Below, piece by piece: positions 13,381 to 22,575 of a DNA stretch of 64,000 nucleotides; the stretch's first letter is position 1; each line of letters opens with the position of its first letter. The stretch comes from Azospira sp. I13 (lineage in GTDB: Bacteria > Pseudomonadota > Gammaproteobacteria > Burkholderiales > Rhodocyclaceae). Position numbers and translations under genes: made by a program. The notes beneath the pieces are model-generated. The model had not been told where the DNA came from. It saw nothing but the letters and a program-made list of their open reading frames with translations, and did not search any database. Where the stretch lies: assembly GCF_003112695.1 (NCBI RefSeq), contig NZ_BFBP01000005.1, positions 124,439 through 188,438 on the forward strand, written 5' to 3'.

Positions 13381-13863
13381 TCAGGCGCTCCGGCGCAAAT
13401 CCTCGATGCCCCGGTTGGCCAGCTCGTCAGCCTTCTCGTTGCCCGGGTTACCGGCATGGCCCTTGACCCAGATCCACTCCACCTGGTGTTGCCGGGCCAG
13501 GGTGTCGAGCTGCTGCCAGAGGTCGGCATTCTTCACCGGCTTCTTGTCGGAGGTTTTCCAGCCGTTGCGCTTCCAGTTATGAATCCAGGTGCTGATGCCC
13601 TGCTGCACGTACTTGGAATCGGTGTAGAGCTTGATCGGCACCGGCCGCTTGAGGGCGGCCAGGGCACTGATGACGGCCATCAGTTCCATGCGGTTGTTGG
13701 TGGTATCCCGCTCACCGCCCCACATTTCCTTGACATGGGCGCCCGAGCGCAGCAGGGCGCCCCAGCCGCCGGGACCCGGGTTGCCCTTGCAGGCGCCATC
13801 GGCATAAATTTCAACGGTATTCTCCGGGGCGGCGCCCGGCGTCTTCGCAGGCTCATTGGCCAT
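13381..13863 (-). CDS. rnhA: Ribonuclease HI
   Basis: 160 residues. It degrades RNA in RNA:DNA hybrids. The active-site Asp is in [16 protein letters not shown] (about 20-35), the Glu in NNRMELMAV (about 60), an Asp in LYTDSKYVQ, and the distal Asp in [11 protein letters not shown] near the C-terminus. The tryptophan-rich handle region ([12 protein letters not shown]) is present. About ten leading residues are a flexible extension. The first eleven bases overlap the end of the upstream methyltransferase gene, so translation is probably coupled. dnaQ follows after a 126-base gap. Confidence 0.95.
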   Translation of the reverse strand: MANEPAKTPGAAPENTVEIYADGACKGNPGPGGWGALLRSGAHVKEMWGGERDTTNNRMELMAVISALAALKRPVPIKLYTDSKYVQQGISTWIHNWKRNGWKTSDKKPVKNADLWQQLDTLARQHQVEWIWVKGHAGNPGNEKADELANRGIEDLRRSA

Positions 13864-14581
13864 GGGGATTCATTTCCTTTTGTGTGACAGGAGCCAGGGC
13901 CTTGGCCCGGGCCCGACGTTCTTTCCAGGCGGGCAGCACCAGGCGCATGCCGGCGACCCGCTTGATACCGCGAAGCACGTAGGTGCCGCCGGCGAAGCCC
14001 CACCAGCGGTCGCCGGCCGGCTCCATGAAATGGGCCCGCTGCAGCCACTTTTCCTGCTCGAAGGGCGGGGCATAACAGCCGAAATTGCCCCGATCCACCT
14101 CGAAACCGAGCAGGGCCAGCCAGTCCTTAAGGCGCAGTACCGAGAGATAGGCGCCGTTCCAGGGGAACAGGCCTTCCCGCGGGCCGGGGAAGTAACGCCG
14201 CAGACCCCACAGGGAGAGGGGGTTGAAGCCGACGATGACCACCTGGCCTTCGGGAATGAGCACCCGCTCCACCTCCCGCAGGATCTGGTGGGGATCGTCG
14301 AGGAATTCCAGGATGTGCGGCAGGACCACCAGGTCCAGGGAATCGCTGGCAAAGGGCAGTTGGCGGAGATCGCAGCGCACATCGACGATGCCGATGTTGC
14401 CGGCCTTCTGGCGCAGGGGAATGCGGTTTTCCCGCAGGTAGTCCACCTGGGGCAGGCCAAGCTGGATGGCGTGGAAACCGAAGATGTCGGCCACCAGGGC
14501 ATCCACCCGCTTTTGCTCCCAGGCGAGGACATAACGCCCCTGGGGGGAGTCCAGCCAGTCGTCGAGTCCGGGAATTGACAT
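13853..14581 (-). CDS. Class I SAM-dependent methyltransferase, SmtA/Methyltransf_11-like
   Basis: About 242 residues from the ATG at 14581. The catalytic core is recognisable from [20 protein letters not shown] (motif II/III region, acidic residues binding the SAM adenosine) and [17 protein letters not shown], then [21 protein letters not shown] as motif post-III. The canonical glycine-rich motif I is weak, which is typical of this family found upstream of rnhA in betaproteobacteria. The substrate is unknown. An alternative ATG at 14611 adds ten residues but would reach the start region of divergent gloB. The 3' end overlaps rnhA by 11 bases. Confidence 0.75.
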   Translation of the reverse strand: MSIPGLDDWLDSPQGRYVLAWEQKRVDALVADIFGFHAIQLGLPQVDYLRENRIPLRQKAGNIGIVDVRCDLRQLPFASDSLDLVVLPHILEFLDDPHQILREVERVLIPEGQVVIVGFNPLSLWGLRRYFPGPREGLFPWNGAYLSVLRLKDWLALLGFEVDRGNFGCYAPPFEQEKWLQRAHFMEPAGDRWWGFAGGTYVLRGIKRVAGMRLVLPAWKERRARAKALAPVTQKEMNPHGQ

Positions 14582-14609
14582 GGGGGCGGGATCTGCCAAT
14601 AGTGCTGAC

Positions 14610-15419
14610 ATGGAAACAAGTGTACCTGCTTGCAGCCCCGTGCGGGGCATCGCGGCCATTCTGGCCTTCAAGGACAACTACATCTGGCTGCTGCACCGCC
14701 AAGGCCAGGCCGTGGTGGTGGACCCGGGCGAGGCCGGGCCGGTGAAAAACGCCCTGGCGACGATGGGGCTGCGCCTCGAGGCCATCCTCATCACCCACCA
14801 CCACGCGGACCACTGCGGCGGCATCCCGGAATTGCTGGCGGAGGCCGGCCAGGTGCCGGTCTTCGGGCCGGCGGCGGAGTCTATCACAGGCATCAGCGTA
14901 CCGCTGTCGGGGGGAGAAAACCTGCAGTTCCCCGGCATTGGCCTGGCGCTTCAGGTGCTGCCGGTGCCTGGCCACACCCGGGGCCACCTGGCCTATCAGG
15001 GCAACTGGGAAGACCAGCCGGTGCTGTTCTGCGGCGATACCCTGTTCGGTGCCGGCTGTGGCCGGCTGTTCGAAGGCACGCCGGCCCAGATGGCAGCCTC
15101 CCTGGGGCGCCTGGCGGCACTGCCGGCAGAAACCGCCGTCTTTTGTGCCCACGAATACACCGCGACCAACCTGGGGTTTGCCGCGGCGGTGGAACCGGAT
15201 AACCCGGACATTGCCCGCCGCATCCGGCAGGTCGACAGCCTGCGGACCCAGGGATTGCCGACCTTGCCCAGTACCCTGGCGGAAGAATTGCGCAGCAATC
15301 CCTTCCTGCGCTGTGGCGTACCGGCGGTGCGCGCCCGGGCCGAGGCCCAGGCAGGCCATGCCCTGGCCGATGAGGTGGCGGTGTTTGCAGCGCTACGGGA
15401 GTGGCGGAACGGTTATTGA
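14610..15419 (+). CDS. gloB: Hydroxyacylglutathione hydrolase (glyoxalase II)
   Basis: About 269 residues. The metallo-beta-lactamase fold has the dinuclear metal motif THHHADHCGG near residue 61, GHTRGHLAY, GDTLFGAGCGR and the C-terminal AHEYTATNLGFA block that binds the glutathione thioester. It hydrolyses S-lactoylglutathione in methylglyoxal detoxification. The ATG at 14610 is preferred. An in-frame ATG at 14580 adds ten residues and would overlap the start of the divergent methyltransferase gene. The last seven bases overlap the 3' end of the convergent response-regulator gene. Confidence 0.92.
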   Translation: METSVPACSPVRGIAAILAFKDNYIWLLHRQGQAVVVDPGEAGPVKNALATMGLRLEAILITHHHADHCGGIPELLAEAGQVPVFGPAAESITGISVPLSGGENLQFPGIGLALQVLPVPGHTRGHLAYQGNWEDQPVLFCGDTLFGAGCGRLFEGTPAQMAASLGRLAALPAETAVFCAHEYTATNLGFAAAVEPDNPDIARRIRQVDSLRTQGLPTLPSTLAEELRSNPFLRCGVPAVRARAEAQAGHALADEVAVFAALREWRNGY

Positions 15420-15856
15420 ACCGACGGGGAAGGGGAGGTGGCGGCCGGCTCAGCGGCAGAAGGGGCTGCGGGGGAAGTCCCCCGCTTGCTACTGCTGACC
15501 CGGGCCAGGGCTTCGAGCACCCGGGCGGCATTGAAGGGCTTGACCACGAAACCATCGGCGCCCAGTTCCAGGGCTTCCTGGACGTTCTCCATGCTGGCAT
15601 TGCCGGTGATCATCACCACGCCCATGGCGGGATAGTCCCGCTTCAGGGTCTTCAGAGCTTCCAGACCGTCCAGCTCCGGCATGATGACATCCAGGCACAC
15701 CACGTCCGGCGTCAAGCGCTCGGCCATTTCCAGGGCCTGCATACCGTTGCGGGCCTCGCCGACGACCTGATAGTCCTCGTTGCGCAGGATGCCTCGCAGC
15801 AGGGCGCGCATGACGTCGTTGTCGTCCACGATGAGGATTTTCGGGTGGTAGGCCAT
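15413..15856 (-). CDS. Single-domain CheY-like response regulator
   Basis: 147 residues. The receiver domain occupies about 1-122: acidic pocket VDDND (10-14), phospho-acceptor Asp56 in CLDVIMPELDG, Thr in MITGNAS and Lys in VVKPF. The last 25 residues are a Ser/Ala/Pro-rich tail with no domain. No output domain is present, so it must signal by protein contact. The gene lies just after a response regulator with a GGDEF domain on the same strand (22-base gap), so both may be expressed from one mRNA and answer related kinases. Its partner kinase is not in the window. Confidence 0.88.
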   Translation of the reverse strand: MAYHPKILIVDDNDVMRALLRGILRNEDYQVVGEARNGMQALEMAERLTPDVVCLDVIMPELDGLEALKTLKRDYPAMGVVMITGNASMENVQEALELGADGFVVKPFNAARVLEALARVSSSKRGTSPAAPSAAEPAATSPSPSVQ

Positions 15857-15878
15857 GATGCAAATTCAGTTCTGGAGT

Positions 15879-16835
15879 TCAGGTCGTGGGCGTCAGGGCC
15901 TGGGCCATGCGACAGACCTGGTTGCGGCCGGCCTGCTTGGCCTGGTAAAGGGCCTGGTCGGCAGCCAGCAGCAGTTCTTCCGGCTTGCTTTCCGGCGTGG
16001 CGATGATGGCGGAAACGCCGCAGCTGATGGTGACCTGGCCATGGTGGGAGCCGGCGTGGGGCATTTTCAGCTGGGCCACGCTATGGCGCATGCGTTCGGC
16101 CACGAAGGCGGCACCGCCGAGCTTGGTATCCGGCAGGATGATGGAGAATTCCTCGCCACCGTAGCGGGCCAGGAGGTCGCCGCCCCGCTCCATGGCCTTG
16201 GCCATGGAAGAGGCCACCCGCTTGAGGCACTCGTCGCCGGCCTGGTGGCCGTAGGTGTCGTTGAATTTCTTGAAGAAGTCCACGTCGCACATGACGATGG
16301 CCAACTCGCTGCCCTGACGCATGGAACGGCGCCATTCCCGGTCCAGGGCCTCGTCGAACATGCGACGGTTGGCCACGCCGGTCAGGCCATCCACCGCCGA
16401 CAGACGCTTCAATTCCTGGTTGGCCACATCCAGCTTGCGGGTCAACACCAGCAGGGAATGGCGCATCTGCACGATGCGCTGCATGGCGCGGATCTTGGCC
16501 CGCAGCACCACGTCGCTGACAGGCTTCTGCAGGTAGTCGTCGCCGCCGGCGGCGATACCTTTCTCCAGATCCGCATCGCCGCTCATGGCAGTGAGGAAGA
16601 TGATGGGCGTCCATTCACCGGACTTTTCCAGTTCCCGGATGCGGCGGGCCACGGTGTAGCCGTCCATATCCGGCAACACCACGTCGAGCAGGATCAGGTC
16701 GGGGCGCTCCGACTGGAACAGTTCGATGGCCTGAGCACCGCAGGTGGCGGGAACAGGAATGTTGCCGAGGCGCTCCAGATGGTGGCAGACCACGGCGAGG
16801 GAGGTTTTGGCGTCCTCAACGACCAGGGTTTTCAT
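15879..16835 (-). CDS. Response regulator with GGDEF output (PleD/WspR-like diguanylate cyclase)
   Basis: 318 residues. The receiver domain (about 1-120) has phospho-acceptor Asp51 in LLDVVLPDMDG and Lys in LQKPVSD. A short helical linker leads to a GGDEF domain (about 160-310) with the active-site motif RYGGEEF. RGGD sits five residues before GGEEF, matching the RxxD product-inhibition site. So it should make c-di-GMP when phosphorylated and be feedback-inhibited. The ATG at 16835 gives the natural receiver start MKTLVVEDAK; the frame runs further upstream but only as an antisense shadow of rmuC. A TAAAAT -10-like box lies on the minus strand at 16877-16882. Confidence 0.92.
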   Translation of the reverse strand: MKTLVVEDAKTSLAVVCHHLERLGNIPVPATCGAQAIELFQSERPDLILLDVVLPDMDGYTVARRIRELEKSGEWTPIIFLTAMSGDADLEKGIAAGGDDYLQKPVSDVVLRAKIRAMQRIVQMRHSLLVLTRKLDVANQELKRLSAVDGLTGVANRRMFDEALDREWRRSMRQGSELAIVMCDVDFFKKFNDTYGHQAGDECLKRVASSMAKAMERGGDLLARYGGEEFSIILPDTKLGGAAFVAERMRHSVAQLKMPHAGSHHGQVTISCGVSAIIATPESKPEELLLAADQALYQAKQAGRNQVCRMAQALTPTT

Positions 16836-16982
16836 TGTTGTTGTCGCGTCCCGTAAAGGATTGTTTGGCTCTCGGCATTTTATCCGTTTGGGCTGAATCG
16901 GGGGCAGCAATCCGTCACGTTCCATCGGCCATTTTCTGCCGGCGGGTAGAATGCCGCTTTTGCCTGTACCGAACCTGCCTCC

Positions 16983-18503
16983 ATGACCGATATCCTGTTG
17001 CCAATTCTGGCCGTTCTGGCCTTGCTCTCGCTGGGTTTCCAGCTGCTCGCCCTGCGTCGCAACCGGGCCGGCGACGATGTTTCCGCCCAGGTGGCGGCCC
17101 AGTTGCAGCCCCAACTCTCTGCCCTGGATGCCGCCCTGACCCGCCAGGAGCGGACCCTGCGGGAAGAGCTGGCGGCCATCCGCCAGGAAGCGGCCCATGA
17201 AGCCCGGCGGGACCGGGAAGAGCAGGGCGAGGCCCTCGCCCGCCTGACCCAGGCCCTGCGGGAGCAGGTCGCCCAGTTGGGGCAGTTGCAGGCCCAGCAG
17301 CTGGAAGGTTTCGCTCAACAGCTGGCCCGCAGCCGCCAGGAAGCGGCCGCCGAGGCCCACCAAGCCCGGGAGGCCCAGGCCGCCGGCCTGGCCCGCCTGG
17401 CTGAAGCCCTGAACACCCAAGTGGGCCAGTTCGGCCAGACCCAAGGACAGCATCTGGAAGCCTTCGCCCAGCAACTGGCCCAGGTTTCCCAGGCCCTGGA
17501 GCAGCGTTTCGAGCAATTGCGCCAGGGCGTTGAAGCCCGACTATTGGCGCTCCAGGCCGACAACAGCGGCAAGCTGGAGGAAATGCGCAAGACGGTGGAC
17601 GAAAAACTCCATGCCACCCTGGAACAGCGCCTGGGAGAATCCTTCAAGCTGGTTTCCGACCGGCTGGAGCAGGTGCACCGGGGCCTGGGGGAAATGCAGA
17701 CCCTGGCGGCCGGTGTCGGCGACCTGAAGAAGGTGCTCACCAACGTCAAGACCCGGGGCTCCTGGGGCGAAGTACAGCTTTCCAACCTGCTGGAACAAAT
17801 CCTCACGCCAGACCAATACGCCACCAATGTGGTGACTCGCCCCCGCAGCAACGACCGGGTCGAATTTGCCATCCGCCTGCCCGGCAAGGGCGACGGACTG
17901 GCCGATACGCCGGTCTGGCTGCCTATCGACGCCAAGTTTCCCATCGAGGATTACCAGAAGCTGCAGGATGCCCAGGAGCGGGCTGATGTCGCCGGCGTGG
18001 AGGAGGCTGGCAAGGCCCTGGAAAACCGGCTCAAGCTGGAAGCCAAGAGCATTCGGGAAAAGTACGTGGAACCGCCCCATACCACGGATTTCGCGCTCCT
18101 CTACCTGCCCATCGAGGGCCTCTACGCCGAGGCCCTGCGCCGGCCTGGCCTGGCCGAGCTGCTGCAGCGGGAATATCGGGTGTCCCTCTCCGGTCCCACC
18201 ACCTTGACGGCCATGCTCAACAGCCTGCAGATGGGCTTCCGCACCCTGGCCATTGAAAAACGTTCCTCCGAGGTGTGGGCCGTGCTGGGGGCGGTCAAAA
18301 CGGAATTCGGCAAGTTCGGCGAAGCCCTGGCGGCCACCAAGAAGAAACTGGAACAGGCCACCAGCAGTATCGGCGCAGCGGAAGTGCGCACCCGGCAGAT
18401 CGAGCGCAAGCTGAAGAGCGTCGAAGCCCTGCCCGCGGGTGAAGCCTCCGGCGTACTGGCCGGCCTGGAAAACCTGGAAGTGGCGGACGACAGTTCCGCC
18501 TAG
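16983..18503 (+). CDS. rmuC: RmuC family DNA recombination protein
   Basis: 506 residues. An N-terminal membrane anchor (about 3-22, ILLPILAVLALLSLGFQLLA) is followed by a Gln/Ala-rich coiled coil to about residue 235. The conserved RmuC catalytic-like domain follows (VLTNVKTRGSWGEVQL, VWLPIDAKFPIEDYQKL, LLYLPIEGLYAEAL, LSGPTTLTAMLNSLQMGF). RmuC limits recombination at inverted repeats and is thought to be a nuclease-fold protein; its biochemical role is not settled. The ATG is the first codon after a TAGAAT -10-like box at 16947-16952. Length is normal. Confidence 0.93.
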   Translation: MTDILLPILAVLALLSLGFQLLALRRNRAGDDVSAQVAAQLQPQLSALDAALTRQERTLREELAAIRQEAAHEARRDREEQGEALARLTQALREQVAQLGQLQAQQLEGFAQQLARSRQEAAAEAHQAREAQAAGLARLAEALNTQVGQFGQTQGQHLEAFAQQLAQVSQALEQRFEQLRQGVEARLLALQADNSGKLEEMRKTVDEKLHATLEQRLGESFKLVSDRLEQVHRGLGEMQTLAAGVGDLKKVLTNVKTRGSWGEVQLSNLLEQILTPDQYATNVVTRPRSNDRVEFAIRLPGKGDGLADTPVWLPIDAKFPIEDYQKLQDAQERADVAGVEEAGKALENRLKLEAKSIREKYVEPPHTTDFALLYLPIEGLYAEALRRPGLAELLQREYRVSLSGPTTLTAMLNSLQMGFRTLAIEKRSSEVWAVLGAVKTEFGKFGEALAATKKKLEQATSSIGAAEVRTRQIERKLKSVEALPAGEASGVLAGLENLEVADDSSA

Positions 18504-18529
18504 GTGTTGAGTTGCAAAAGGCCTGCTCC

Positions 18530-19006
18530 ATGACGCCCTTTGTGCCGCCCCCGGCGCTGCTCCAGGCCTATGAGGCCACCGTGTACCGGGTCCATATCCC
18601 TGGGGAGGCTCTGGATTTGCGGGTTGGCGCCCGCCATGCCGGCCTGGCGGCCTGGCTTGGGGGAGCGGGAAAGCATGGGGAGGAAACGGTTGAGGAGGCT
18701 GAAAGGGCGTGCTGGATGGTCATCACGGCTGACAATCCAGGCTCACGACTCTTGAGCCCGACAGAGAACGAAGCGCGCCGGGAGTATCTTGGCCAGCACC
18801 TGGCCGCACTGGACCTGCATTGCCTGGCGGCAGAAAACCTAGCCCCGGCCGGAGACTGGCCGACGGAAAGGGGCTTCTTCGTTACCGGCCGCCCCCTCGA
18901 CAGGTCCCTGGCCCTCGCCCTGGGGCGCCAGATGGGCCAGAACGCCGTGCTCTTCGGGGAGGCGGGAAGTCTTGTCGAACTGCTGTGGTGCCTGGAGGCG
19001 AGCTAA
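18530..19006 (+). CDS. DUF3293 domain-containing protein
   Basis: 158 residues. The pattern MVITADNPGSRLLSPTEN, then REYLGQHLAAL, then GFFVTGRPL and LGRQMGQNAVLF matches DUF3293, a small soluble family of unknown function. No signal peptide or membrane segment. The ATG at 18530 lies 26 bases after rmuC and is the natural start; the frame is open a little further upstream. An inserted stretch around residues 42-60 (GGAGKHGEETVEEAERA) looks like a loop. Confidence 0.75.
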   Translation: MTPFVPPPALLQAYEATVYRVHIPGEALDLRVGARHAGLAAWLGGAGKHGEETVEEAERACWMVITADNPGSRLLSPTENEARREYLGQHLAALDLHCLAAENLAPAGDWPTERGFFVTGRPLDRSLALALGRQMGQNAVLFGEAGSLVELLWCLEAS

Positions 19007-19248
19007 GCGGGGCTTGGACATTCCCCGGAACGTCCCGCCACATGATGACTGGCAGGGTCGGACATGGCCGACATTGCCGGTAAAAGGGGCGAAATTGAGG
19101 GAATTACTTCTGCTTTTTGGCCTTCTAAGGGAAAATCGACAGAAACTCAAAACTGACTGCCTTGGGGCCAACTGCCGGGCTGTGACTTTATACGCGTCCG
19201 TGGCCCCACTGACAGGCTAGAATGAAAGCCTATACCCGAGGGGCAGAC

Positions 19249-21639
19249 ATGACGCAGCAAAAGATCGGACGCTTCGAGATCCGGCATGAATTGGGGCGAG
19301 GGGCGCAAAGTGTGGTTTACCTGGCGTATGACCCGCAGCTGGAGCGGGAAATTGCCATCAAAACCCTGCACTTTTCCCAACCGGATCCTTCCCAGAATGC
19401 CTCGCTATTGGCGGAGGCCCGGACGGTCAGTCAGCTGCGACATGCCAATGTAGTACCGATTTTCGAAGCTGGTGAAGAAGCCGGGGATATTTACCTGGTT
19501 TTCCAGTACATCCCGGGCCGGAATCTGGCCCAACATTTGAAGGAAGCGGGGCCCCTCTCCCCCGTCAAGGCCATCACCCTCATGCGTTCGGTCCTGGACG
19601 CAGTGGCCAGCGCCCACGAGCATGGCATCATCCACCGGGACCTGAAGCCTTCCAACATCCTGCTGGACGAGGAGGGCATTCCCCAGGTGATGGACTTCGG
19701 CATCGCGGCCCGGGTGGAATCCACGGACCGGGATCAGGGCGATTTCACCGGTACCCCGGCCTACATGGCGCCGGAATACATCCACGATCGCACCGTCAGC
19801 GTGCGGGGCGACGTCTTCGCCGCCGGCCTCATCCTCTATGAACTGCTCACCGGCCATCGTGCCATCCAGGGCAATGATCCCTTCCAGGTGATGCATCACA
19901 TCGCCAATGTGGATGTTCGCCTGCCAGCGGAAATCACCCTGGACGAGCGCATTGTGGACATCCTTTATAAGGCCACGGCCCGCAATCCGCAGCAGCGCTA
20001 CGAATCTATTTCCCAATTCCGCCAGGCCCTGGAGCATTACCTGGACCCGGAAGAGGAGAGCAGCGAATCCGGCGGCAAGCAGAGCACCCTGGAATTCCTG
20101 CTGCGGCGCATGCGCCACAAGAGCGATTTCCCGGCCCTTTCCGAATCCGTCAGTGCCATCAACAAGATTGCCACCTCCGAGACGGAAAGCATCGCCCGGC
20201 TGTCCTCCACCATCCTCAAGGACTTCGCCCTCACCAACAAGATCCTGCGCCTGGTCAATTCGGCCTATTACCGCCAGGCCGGTGGCGGCAATATCAGCAC
20301 CGTTTCCCGGGCGGTGATCGTGCTCGGCTTTGACGCGGTACGCAACATCGCCATCACCGTGCTGCTCTTTGAGCATCTGCAGAACAAGGCCAATGCGGCC
20401 CAGCTCAAGGATGAGTTCCTGCAGGCCAACCTGGCCGGCATCCTGGCCAAGGACGTGGGCGCCAAGACCAATACCCGGGATGTGGAGCAGGCCTTCATCT
20501 GTTCCATGTTCCACAATCTGGGCCGCCTGCTGTGCCAGTACTACTTCCCCGAAGAGAGTGAGGAAGTGAAGAAGATCATGGCCCAGAAGAGCGTCGGGGA
20601 GGAATCTGCCTCCCTGCAGGTCCTGGGTATGTCCTATGAGGAATTGGGCATCGGTGTCGCCCGCACCTGGGGTTTCCCGCCCCTCATCGTCAACAGCATG
20701 CGCAAGCTGCCGGCCGGTAACGTGCGCGCCCCCAATACGCCGGAAGACAAACTGCGGGTGCTCTCGGCCTTCTCCAACGAGCTGTGCCTGGTGATTGCCC
20801 AGGCCACGCCGGAAGATCGGGCCCGGGAACTGAAGAAGCTGACGGCCCGCTTTGGCGACAGCGTCAAACTGGACGAGCGGGAAATCCGCAGCACCATCGA
20901 GCGCTCCATCACCCAGGTGAAGGAATTCGCCAGCATCATCCGGCTCAACCTGCAGCAGACCAATTTCGGCCGCCAGTTGCGGGTCTGGTCCGGCGACAAG
21001 TTTTCGCCAGCGGATGCTACCGCTACCACCGAATCCAGCATTCCCGGTACCGTGCTGAGCGAGCATCCGGGAGGCGAGCTGCCGCCGGCATCCGCCGTAC
21101 AGGAAGGGGAAGCGCCGGATTCCGCCGCGGCCCAGGCCATTCTCACCGCCGGCATCCAGGATATTTCCAACACCCTGGTGGAAGACTACAAGCTCAACGA
21201 CATCCTGCGCATCATCCTGGAAACCATGTACCGGGCCATGGGTTTCAAGCGGGTTATCCTGTGTATCAAGGACACCCGCAACAACACCATGCAGGGCCGC
21301 TTCGGCTTCGGCCCGGAGACAGCGGAAATCTCCAAGCAGTTCCGCTTCTCCCTGAATTTCTCGCCGGATATTTTTCACGCGGCCATTTCCAAGGGCGTGG
21401 ACATCCTCATCAGCGACACCAACGAGCCGAAGATCAAGCCACGGATTCCCGACTGGTTCCGCAAGGCCCTGGCCTCGGAAACCTTCGTTCTTTTCCCCCT
21501 GACCATCAAAAATAACCCGGTCGCCCTGATTTATGCGGACAAGGACCGGGCGGGGGAGATCGTCATTCCGGAAAAGGAGTTGTCCCTGCTGCGAACCCTG
21601 CGCAACCAGGCACTCCTGGCCATCAAGCAATCGATCTGA
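19249..21639 (+). CDS. Ser/Thr protein kinase - HDOD - GAF signalling protein
   Basis: 796 residues with three modules. A Hanks-type kinase (about 8-270) has G-loop GRGAQSV (16-22), Lys38 in IAIKTL, catalytic HRDLKPSN (from His129) and DFG (149-151), so it looks active. An HDOD domain (about 281-480) is the degenerate HD-type module of chemotaxis and c-di-GMP-linked regulators. A C-terminal GAF domain (about 625-795) is a likely small-molecule sensor. No membrane segment. ATG 19249 is chosen for its GAGGGG ribosome-binding site and because IGRFEIRHELG then sits at the usual kinase start; an ATG 27 bases upstream is weaker. A bidirectional terminator follows. Confidence 0.9.
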   Translation: MTQQKIGRFEIRHELGRGAQSVVYLAYDPQLEREIAIKTLHFSQPDPSQNASLLAEARTVSQLRHANVVPIFEAGEEAGDIYLVFQYIPGRNLAQHLKEAGPLSPVKAITLMRSVLDAVASAHEHGIIHRDLKPSNILLDEEGIPQVMDFGIAARVESTDRDQGDFTGTPAYMAPEYIHDRTVSVRGDVFAAGLILYELLTGHRAIQGNDPFQVMHHIANVDVRLPAEITLDERIVDILYKATARNPQQRYESISQFRQALEHYLDPEEESSESGGKQSTLEFLLRRMRHKSDFPALSESVSAINKIATSETESIARLSSTILKDFALTNKILRLVNSAYYRQAGGGNISTVSRAVIVLGFDAVRNIAITVLLFEHLQNKANAAQLKDEFLQANLAGILAKDVGAKTNTRDVEQAFICSMFHNLGRLLCQYYFPEESEEVKKIMAQKSVGEESASLQVLGMSYEELGIGVARTWGFPPLIVNSMRKLPAGNVRAPNTPEDKLRVLSAFSNELCLVIAQATPEDRARELKKLTARFGDSVKLDEREIRSTIERSITQVKEFASIIRLNLQQTNFGRQLRVWSGDKFSPADATATTESSIPGTVLSEHPGGELPPASAVQEGEAPDSAAAQAILTAGIQDISNTLVEDYKLNDILRIILETMYRAMGFKRVILCIKDTRNNTMQGRFGFGPETAEISKQFRFSLNFSPDIFHAAISKGVDILISDTNEPKIKPRIPDWFRKALASETFVLFPLTIKNNPVALIYADKDRAGEIVIPEKELSLLRTLRNQALLAIKQSI

Positions 21640-21670
21640 AGCCTCTGGCGCTGTGCCGGAATGGAAAAGC

Positions 21671-21696
21671 AAAAGGCCGGGATTTCCCGGCCTTTT
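21671..21696. terminator. Bidirectional Rho-independent terminator
   Basis: A perfect inverted repeat AAAAGGCCGGGA/TCCCGGCCTTTT with a two-base loop lies between converging genes. It is followed by T residues on the plus strand and, by symmetry, has a T-tract on the minus strand. It can end both the kinase and bamD transcripts. Confidence 0.9.
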
Positions 21697-21722
21697 TTAC
21701 ATGGGGGCAGCAGTGTTTTTGC

Positions 21723-22520
21723 TTACCAAAGCTTCCACCAGGGTTCGGGACGATCCAGGCCCCGGGCATAGTAGGCGCTGTTGGGGAAGTTCTTGCGCAT
21801 GACGCGCTCCGCATCGTCCCGCAGGTCGGCCATGCCCAGGTTGTCGTAGGCCTTGACCATGATGAAGAGCGCTTCTTCCACGGCCGGGGCATCGGGATAG
21901 TTCTTGATGGCGGTCTGGGAGCGGTTGGCGGCTGCCACGTAGGCGCCGCGTTTCATGTAATAGCGGGCCACATGGACTTCATTGGAGGCCATGGCATTGA
22001 CCAGATACTTCATGCGCTGGATGGCATCGGGCGTGTATTTGCTGTCAGGAAAGCGGGCGGAGAGGGTCTTGAAGGCCTCGAAGGATTCCCGCATACCCTT
22101 GGGATCGCGCTCGGTCTGATCCTGCATGCTCAGGTGGCCCATCATGCCCTGGTCTTCGTTGAAGGTGACCAGGCCCTTCAGGTAGTAGACGTAGTCCACA
22201 TTGGGGTGATCCGGGTGCAGCTTGACGAAGCGCTCGCAGGCGGCGATGGCGGAAGCCTGTTCACCGGCCTTGAAGTAGGCGTAAGCCACTTCGATCTGGG
22301 CCTGCTGGGCGTAGCGGCCGTAGGGGTAACGGGATTCCAGCTTTTCGAAATACTTGATGGCCTTTTCCCAGGAGCCCTCGGAAGCGGCCTCCTTGGCCTC
22401 GGTGTAGAGCTTGTTGGCAGACCAGCCGGCGGTCTCGTCCTTCACCTCCGGCAACAGGCCGCAACCGGAAAGGGAGAGCAGAGCAGCGAAAATCAGGGCC
22501 AAAGCCGGTAAACTACGCAT
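21723..22520 (-). CDS. bamD: Outer membrane assembly lipoprotein BamD
   Basis: 265 residues. The lipoprotein signal peptide ends in the lipobox LSGC with the acylated Cys20. TPR repeats follow (YTEAKEAASEGSWEKAIKYF, QAQIEVAYAYFKAGEQASAI, HPNVDYVYYLKGL), as in BamD/YfiO, with the conserved DYVYYLKGL block. BamD is the essential lipoprotein partner of BamA for inserting beta-barrel proteins. The ATG at 22520 gives a proper lipoprotein leader; the longer frame adds nine unlikely residues. It is divergent from rluD, the usual bamD/rluD arrangement. Confidence 0.94.
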   Translation of the reverse strand: MRSLPALALIFAALLSLSGCGLLPEVKDETAGWSANKLYTEAKEAASEGSWEKAIKYFEKLESRYPYGRYAQQAQIEVAYAYFKAGEQASAIAACERFVKLHPDHPNVDYVYYLKGLVTFNEDQGMMGHLSMQDQTERDPKGMRESFEAFKTLSARFPDSKYTPDAIQRMKYLVNAMASNEVHVARYYMKRGAYVAAANRSQTAIKNYPDAPAVEEALFIMVKAYDNLGMADLRDDAERVMRKNFPNSAYYARGLDRPEPWWKLW

Positions 22521-22575
22521 GATGAACAGTCCAAAAACGAAAGCCAAGGCGCACCAACCGGGCGCACCCGCCGAA

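Noticed and set aside
15879-17516. Long minus-strand frame fusing a Leu/Gly-rich region to the receiver-GGDEF protein
   Set aside because: The upstream part is antisense to rmuC; the receiver starts naturally at 16835.
19218-19223. TAGAAT as the promoter of the kinase-HDOD-GAF gene
   Set aside because: It overlaps an in-frame ATG and has no -35 partner; with the start at 19249 it is possible but unsupported.
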